This document shows, in pieces, positions 29,378 to 32,637 of a stretch of DNA of 32,637 nt (positions are counted from its first letter, which is position 1; every line of letters starts with the position of its first letter). A program made the position numbers and the translations under genes. The notes beneath the pieces are model-generated. The model searched no databases, was not told the origin of the DNA, and saw only the letters and a program-made list of their open reading frames with translations. Origin of the DNA: Ophioceras dolichostomum (Eukaryota; Ascomycota; Sordariomycetes; Magnaporthales; Ophioceraceae); contig PYST01000396.1 in assembly GCA_003049485.1 (NCBI GenBank), positions 1 to 32,637 of the forward strand, given 5' to 3'.

Positions 29378-30877
29378 ATGCGCTCATTACATCGCTTGTT
29401 GCGGTCTCGCCTCATCCGCACAGCCCTCTTCATCTTCGCTGTGTGGAACGTGGTTGAGGTCCACTACATCAGCCAGCGTCTACAGCGGAGAGCTGGAGAC
29501 GCCACCCTACACGAGTCTCACTCACATTCCAGCTCCGGCTCCGGCTCCGGCGCCGATTCCAATCCAGAATCTCAGTCCAAACGTGAACGGCGATGGCAGC
29601 TCGGCATCGACCATTTACAGGCCTCACTGCATCTGCAGCGCCCACCACGGGTGTACATCGCCAGCTTGCACTGGAACAATGAGAACATCCTGCGCAGCCA
29701 CTGGAACGCGGCCGTGCTGGACTTGGTGCGCGCTCTGGGGCCCGCCAATGTCTTTGTCGCCGTGCACGAGGGCGGCAGCTGGGACAACTCGGAGGGTGCG
29801 CTGCACGACCTGGACAAGGCCCTGGGCGAGCTCGGAGTGCCGCGTGAGATCCTGCTCGACACCAAGACACATCAGGATGAGATCTCCGCACAGACAGCCA
29901 GTGACGCCCCCGGCTGGATCGACACCCCACGCGGCCGCCACGAGCTGCGCAGGATCCCATATCTGGCGCGCTTGCGCAATCGGTCACTCGAACCCCTCCG
30001 CAAGATGGCCGCCGCGGCCGGACCAGGAGCAAATTCAGGGGTAGATGAAAACGAAGAAGGAGAAGACGCCGCCAACACGCCATCGTTCGACCGAGTCCTC
30101 TTCCTCAACGATGTCGTCTTCACCGTCGACGACGTGCTCACCCTGCTGGCAACCAACGACGGCCAATACGCCGCGGCTTGCTCACTCGACTTCTCCAGGC
30201 CGCCATACTACTACGACACTTTCGCACTCCGGGACCGCGACGGCCACGAGCACGCCACTCAGACTTGGCCCTACTTCCGCTCGGCCCGCTCCCGCCGCGC
30301 CATGAAGCTCAGCCTCCCCGTCCCCGTCAAGAGCTGCTGGAACGGCATGGTCGCCATGCCGGTGCGGCCCTTCACGTCTGCCATCGCACCACCCACAGCC
30401 GCCGACGCCGACGCCGACGCCAGCAAAGATAGTAAGAAGACCTCGAGCCAGACAAGCCAGACAAGCCAGTCCGCCCAGCCGCTCGCCTTCCGCGGCGTCG
30501 ACGACTCTCTCGCGCTCCTCCACCTCGAGGGGTCCGAGTGCTGCCTGATCCACGCCGACAACCCGCTCTCTCCCACGCGGGGCGTCTTCCTCAACCCCAA
30601 CGTGCGCGTCGGCTACAACGGCCCCGCCTACGAGGCCGTCAACCCCGCCGACGGCCGGCCCTGGCTCTCTCCCTTCCAAATCCTGACAGGCCTGTGGAGG
30701 AACCGGTTCCGTCGTCTCCTCACTTCCCCCGCCATCAAGGAGTGGAAGGTCCGCCGCTTGATCCGGCGCTGGGTGAAAGAGGGGCGTGGGCGTGGCGAGA
30801 CACGCGTGGAGAAGGGCGACTTCTGCCTTATTAACGAGATGCAGGTCCTCGTCGCCAACGGGTGGGCTCACGTGTGA
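29378..30877 (+). CDS. GT69 glycosyltransferase, CAP59/CMT1 (alpha-1,3-mannosyltransferase) family
   Basis: Intronless, 499 residues. The short basic cytosolic N-terminus (MRSLHRLLRSRLIR) and one hydrophobic segment (about 14-30, TALFIFAVWNVVEVHYI) make it a type II Golgi membrane protein; a Ser/Gly-rich stem follows to about 88. The catalytic domain starts RVYIASLHWNNENILRSHW (91-109), then FVAVHEGGSWDNS, RVLFLNDVVFTVDD (239-252) with the acidic residues expected at the metal/sugar site, ACSLDFSRPPYYYDTFALRDRDG (268-290) and CWNGMVAM (320-327), with ECCLIHADN further on. These are hallmarks of the Cryptococcus Cap59/Cmt1 family, which builds capsule mannan in that yeast; in ascomycetes homologues are thought to mannosylate glycolipids or cell-wall glycans. 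Acidic and DADADA/SQTSQTS low-complexity inserts occur at about 218-235 and 335-365. Confidence 0.92.
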   Translation: MRSLHRLLRSRLIRTALFIFAVWNVVEVHYISQRLQRRAGDATLHESHSHSSSGSGSGADSNPESQSKRERRWQLGIDHLQASLHLQRPPRVYIASLHWNNENILRSHWNAAVLDLVRALGPANVFVAVHEGGSWDNSEGALHDLDKALGELGVPREILLDTKTHQDEISAQTASDAPGWIDTPRGRHELRRIPYLARLRNRSLEPLRKMAAAAGPGANSGVDENEEGEDAANTPSFDRVLFLNDVVFTVDDVLTLLATNDGQYAAACSLDFSRPPYYYDTFALRDRDGHEHATQTWPYFRSARSRRAMKLSLPVPVKSCWNGMVAMPVRPFTSAIAPPTAADADADASKDSKKTSSQTSQTSQSAQPLAFRGVDDSLALLHLEGSECCLIHADNPLSPTRGVFLNPNVRVGYNGPAYEAVNPADGRPWLSPFQILTGLWRNRFRRLLTSPAIKEWKVRRLIRRWVKEGRGRGETRVEKGDFCLINEMQVLVANGWAHV

Positions 30878-32212
30878 GGGAGGATTCTTCTGCGCAGACG
30901 CAGATGCAGGGTTGGCTCACGCCCTCCTGCTCCATCTTTCGTATACTTCTCTACAAAACAATAGAAGTCGAGAAAGATGTATGTTCAACGGGTCCGAAGC
31001 CCAGGACAGTTTGGCTTCATCAGCCAGCCACTAGGGAACCCAACGCGGCACGATGCGCCCGATTTTCTCAGAAGAGTCAGCAATAGTAGACGCGACAAGA
31101 GCGCGCGCTGCACAACGCAAACGTCTGTCTCCAGAACTAACAGATCATTCAACACGATCACATTACGAGAACGGGACGCCATCGTACGCCTTCAGGCGTT
31201 AAAACGCACGCGGATAGCTGGGTTTGAGTCTACGGGATTGCGGAGCACAGGACAGTCGTTTTTTGGTCGTTTTCAGAGCGAATATATACCATGTTTTGTA
31301 CTTATTGCCAAAATTGCTTCCTTATTCGCTTTGCAGGAATACCCAGGTACCTGCCACCTAGCTATCAATTCATGAATAAGAATATCAAGGACGGAAGAAT
31401 GCCTCTAGGGCCGGAAATCACATCGAGAACTCGCACAACGGTTTGCTTTGATCTAAAATGCCATCCATGCCGTAAGGCAAGTAATGTAGGTATCTATGAG
31501 GCGGATAGCATTTTCTGCGTCAAGCTTGAGCTCATAAACATGGCATAGTACGTATTATTCCAAATTTGTGATGTTGCTGTCGTGCTCTGTCTGCAGTAGC
31601 TTGCTTTTTCTAAGAAACCAGAACAACAATAAAAGAAGAAAGCCTCCCGTGAACGTTGCCGCCCACCACTCAACTATCCGTCCTCGTCCCAATCATGATC
31701 TCGTCGCCAGCCGTGACTGACCACCCACCCCACCCGTCATGCATTTCCTCCTCTACCATACCCAGACTTGAAGAACTCACTCGAGCTATTTGAGTTTCTT
31801 CAAGTCACAGTTGAGAAAGAACAGAGCAAAATGTGTCAGAGAATCGCGCACGTCCATCCAGAAACAGGTAGAGACCATGGAAGGCTTATGATACTCCGTA
31901 GTACAGTGTTTGGAGGAGGCACCTAGGTGGTAGGTAGTAGGCAGCGTATCTCAATCCGCGTCCCATCCCACTATGATCCTTTTTTTTCATTCTTGTCTCT
32001 TTGCGATACCCCTTGCTGTCACTCGACAACTTCATCCGAGCTGGTGACACTGGGATAAACACCATCTCGACGGCTCCTTGGACACCTTCAACACACACGA
32101 AAACCCCATCATGCAAACAAACACACAAGCCGGCAACTGATATAAGAGTGCCGGTTCCGTGGGCTCTGAATTCGTAATAGCTTCGTTTCTCATCCATCCA
32201 AATCCTCACCCA
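30878..32212. other. Intergenic between convergent GT69 and WASP genes
   Basis: No gene is supported. A 132-codon ORF (30977-31375, plus) starts with ATG soon after the GT69 stop but has no domain or coding bias and is probably 3' UTR. It contains CAGGTACCTG (31344-31353), CACCTAGGTGGTAGGTAG (about 31919-31938) and AATAAA at 31628-31633. The sequence from 31900 leftward, read on the minus strand, should be the WASP 3' UTR. Confidence 0.55.
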
Positions 32213-32637
32213 CTACCAGTCATCATCCGAGTCCTCATCGTCTAGACAGCGCAAAAAAAAAAGGGTCAGTAATCACTCTTCCAACTCAGAAAAACCAAAG
32301 CAAAATGAAAGCCCAAGAACAACAAGAGCCGAGTGAAAGGGGCAAAAAATAAAATGAAAAAACTCACCACTCTGCCCAACCTTCTCCTTCCTCTTCTGCA
32401 ACGCAGCCGCCAACGCATCCGCCATCCCTCCCCCTCCCCCACCGGCCCCCACGCCCGCAGGCGGCAGCCCGCTCCCGTGGGGTCCCGTATCCCCCCCGAC
32501 CTGCGCGTTGCTCCGGTCGCGGATCTGGCTCCTGTCCACCTTCTTCAGCCCGCCCACGCCGCCGGCCTTCTGGATGCCCGCCAGCATGGCGGAGCGGCCG
32601 CCCCCGTCCGCGCCCGAGGGCAGCACGGGCGCGGCGG
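32213..32637 (-). CDS. LAS17: WASP/Las17 homologue, C-terminal VCA part (5' end beyond window)
   Basis: Only the 3' end is in the window: exon 32637-32368 (continuing off the right edge) and terminal exon 32241-32213, joined across a 126-bp intron with donor GTGAGT and acceptor CTGTCTAG. The visible protein is RSAMLAGIQKAGGVGGLKKV (WH2 domain, binding G-actin, with the LKKV motif), then a Gly/Pro-rich linker, GGMADALAAALQKRKEKVGQS (central amphipathic helix) and the acidic tail DDEDSDDDW ending at the stop. The terminal Asp-Trp is the classical Arp2/3-binding end. Family role: activates Arp2/3 for actin branching at endocytic patches and hyphal tips. The terminal exon is just 29 nt and carries nearly the whole acidic motif. 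Confidence 0.94.

Noticed and set aside
30977..31375. 132-codon plus-strand ORF after the GT69 gene
   Set aside because: Starts 100 bp after the stop, has no coding bias or motif, and fits the 3' UTR.
25496..32637. Idea that CHS5, GT69 and WASP form a cell-surface gene cluster
   Set aside because: They are separated by unrelated genes, lie in mixed orientation with their own promoters, and such housekeeping genes are normally dispersed.

Overview
The window is nuclear DNA of a filamentous ascomycete (Pezizomycotina, most likely a Sordariomycete). The clues are short spliceosomal introns with GTAAGT/GTGAGT-type donors and CTAAC-like branch sites, GC-rich coding exons against pyrimidine-rich leaders, and a fungal gene set: ADE4, SEN1, CHS5, a CAP59/CMT1-type GT69 glycosyltransferase and a Las17/WASP tail. 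I see no bacterial, viral or transposon gene, no rRNA, no CRISPR array and no convincing tRNA.

Layout, left to right. 1-2389 has no gene I can name; its right part is the leader of the next gene. 2390-5580 (+) is amidophosphoribosyltransferase (ADE4), split into 14 exons. 6769-13912 (+) is the giant RNA/DNA helicase SEN1, with an interesting 3' end. 13913-16044 is non-coding and contains a long CT microsatellite broken by 12 Ns. 16045-17414 (+) is a two-exon thioesterase-like (double hot-dog) protein. 17415-19457 is intergenic plus leader, with an 11-bp tandem repeat. 19458-23306 (+) encodes a 1282-residue, mostly disordered Ser/Pro-rich protein of unknown role. 24000-25040 (+) is a short-chain dehydrogenase/reductase. 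25496-26940 (-) is CHS5, the FN3-BRCT exomer scaffold. 27692-28723 (-) is an unrecognised protein with a mitochondrial-type N-terminus. 29378-30877 (+) is a type II membrane GT69 glycosyltransferase. 32213 to the right edge (-) is the 3' end of the WASP/Las17 gene, which runs off the window.

The genes do not form an obvious pathway cluster. ADE4 (purine synthesis) and SEN1 (RNA 3'-end processing and R-loop control) are housekeeping genes. CHS5, the GT69 enzyme and WASP all touch cell-surface growth (chitin synthase export, mannosylation of glycans, actin patches), but their spacing and mixed orientation do not argue for co-regulation. ORFs that I rejected are mostly codon-bias shadows.

I did not find a convincing undescribed 'system'. 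The points most worth a second look are: a retained-intron alternative C-terminus for SEN1; a terminal intron that decides whether WASP keeps its Arp2/3-binding acidic tail; overlapping uORFs ahead of ADE4 and its 16-nt microexon; and recurrent GGTACC-centred palindromes confined to intergenic DNA.
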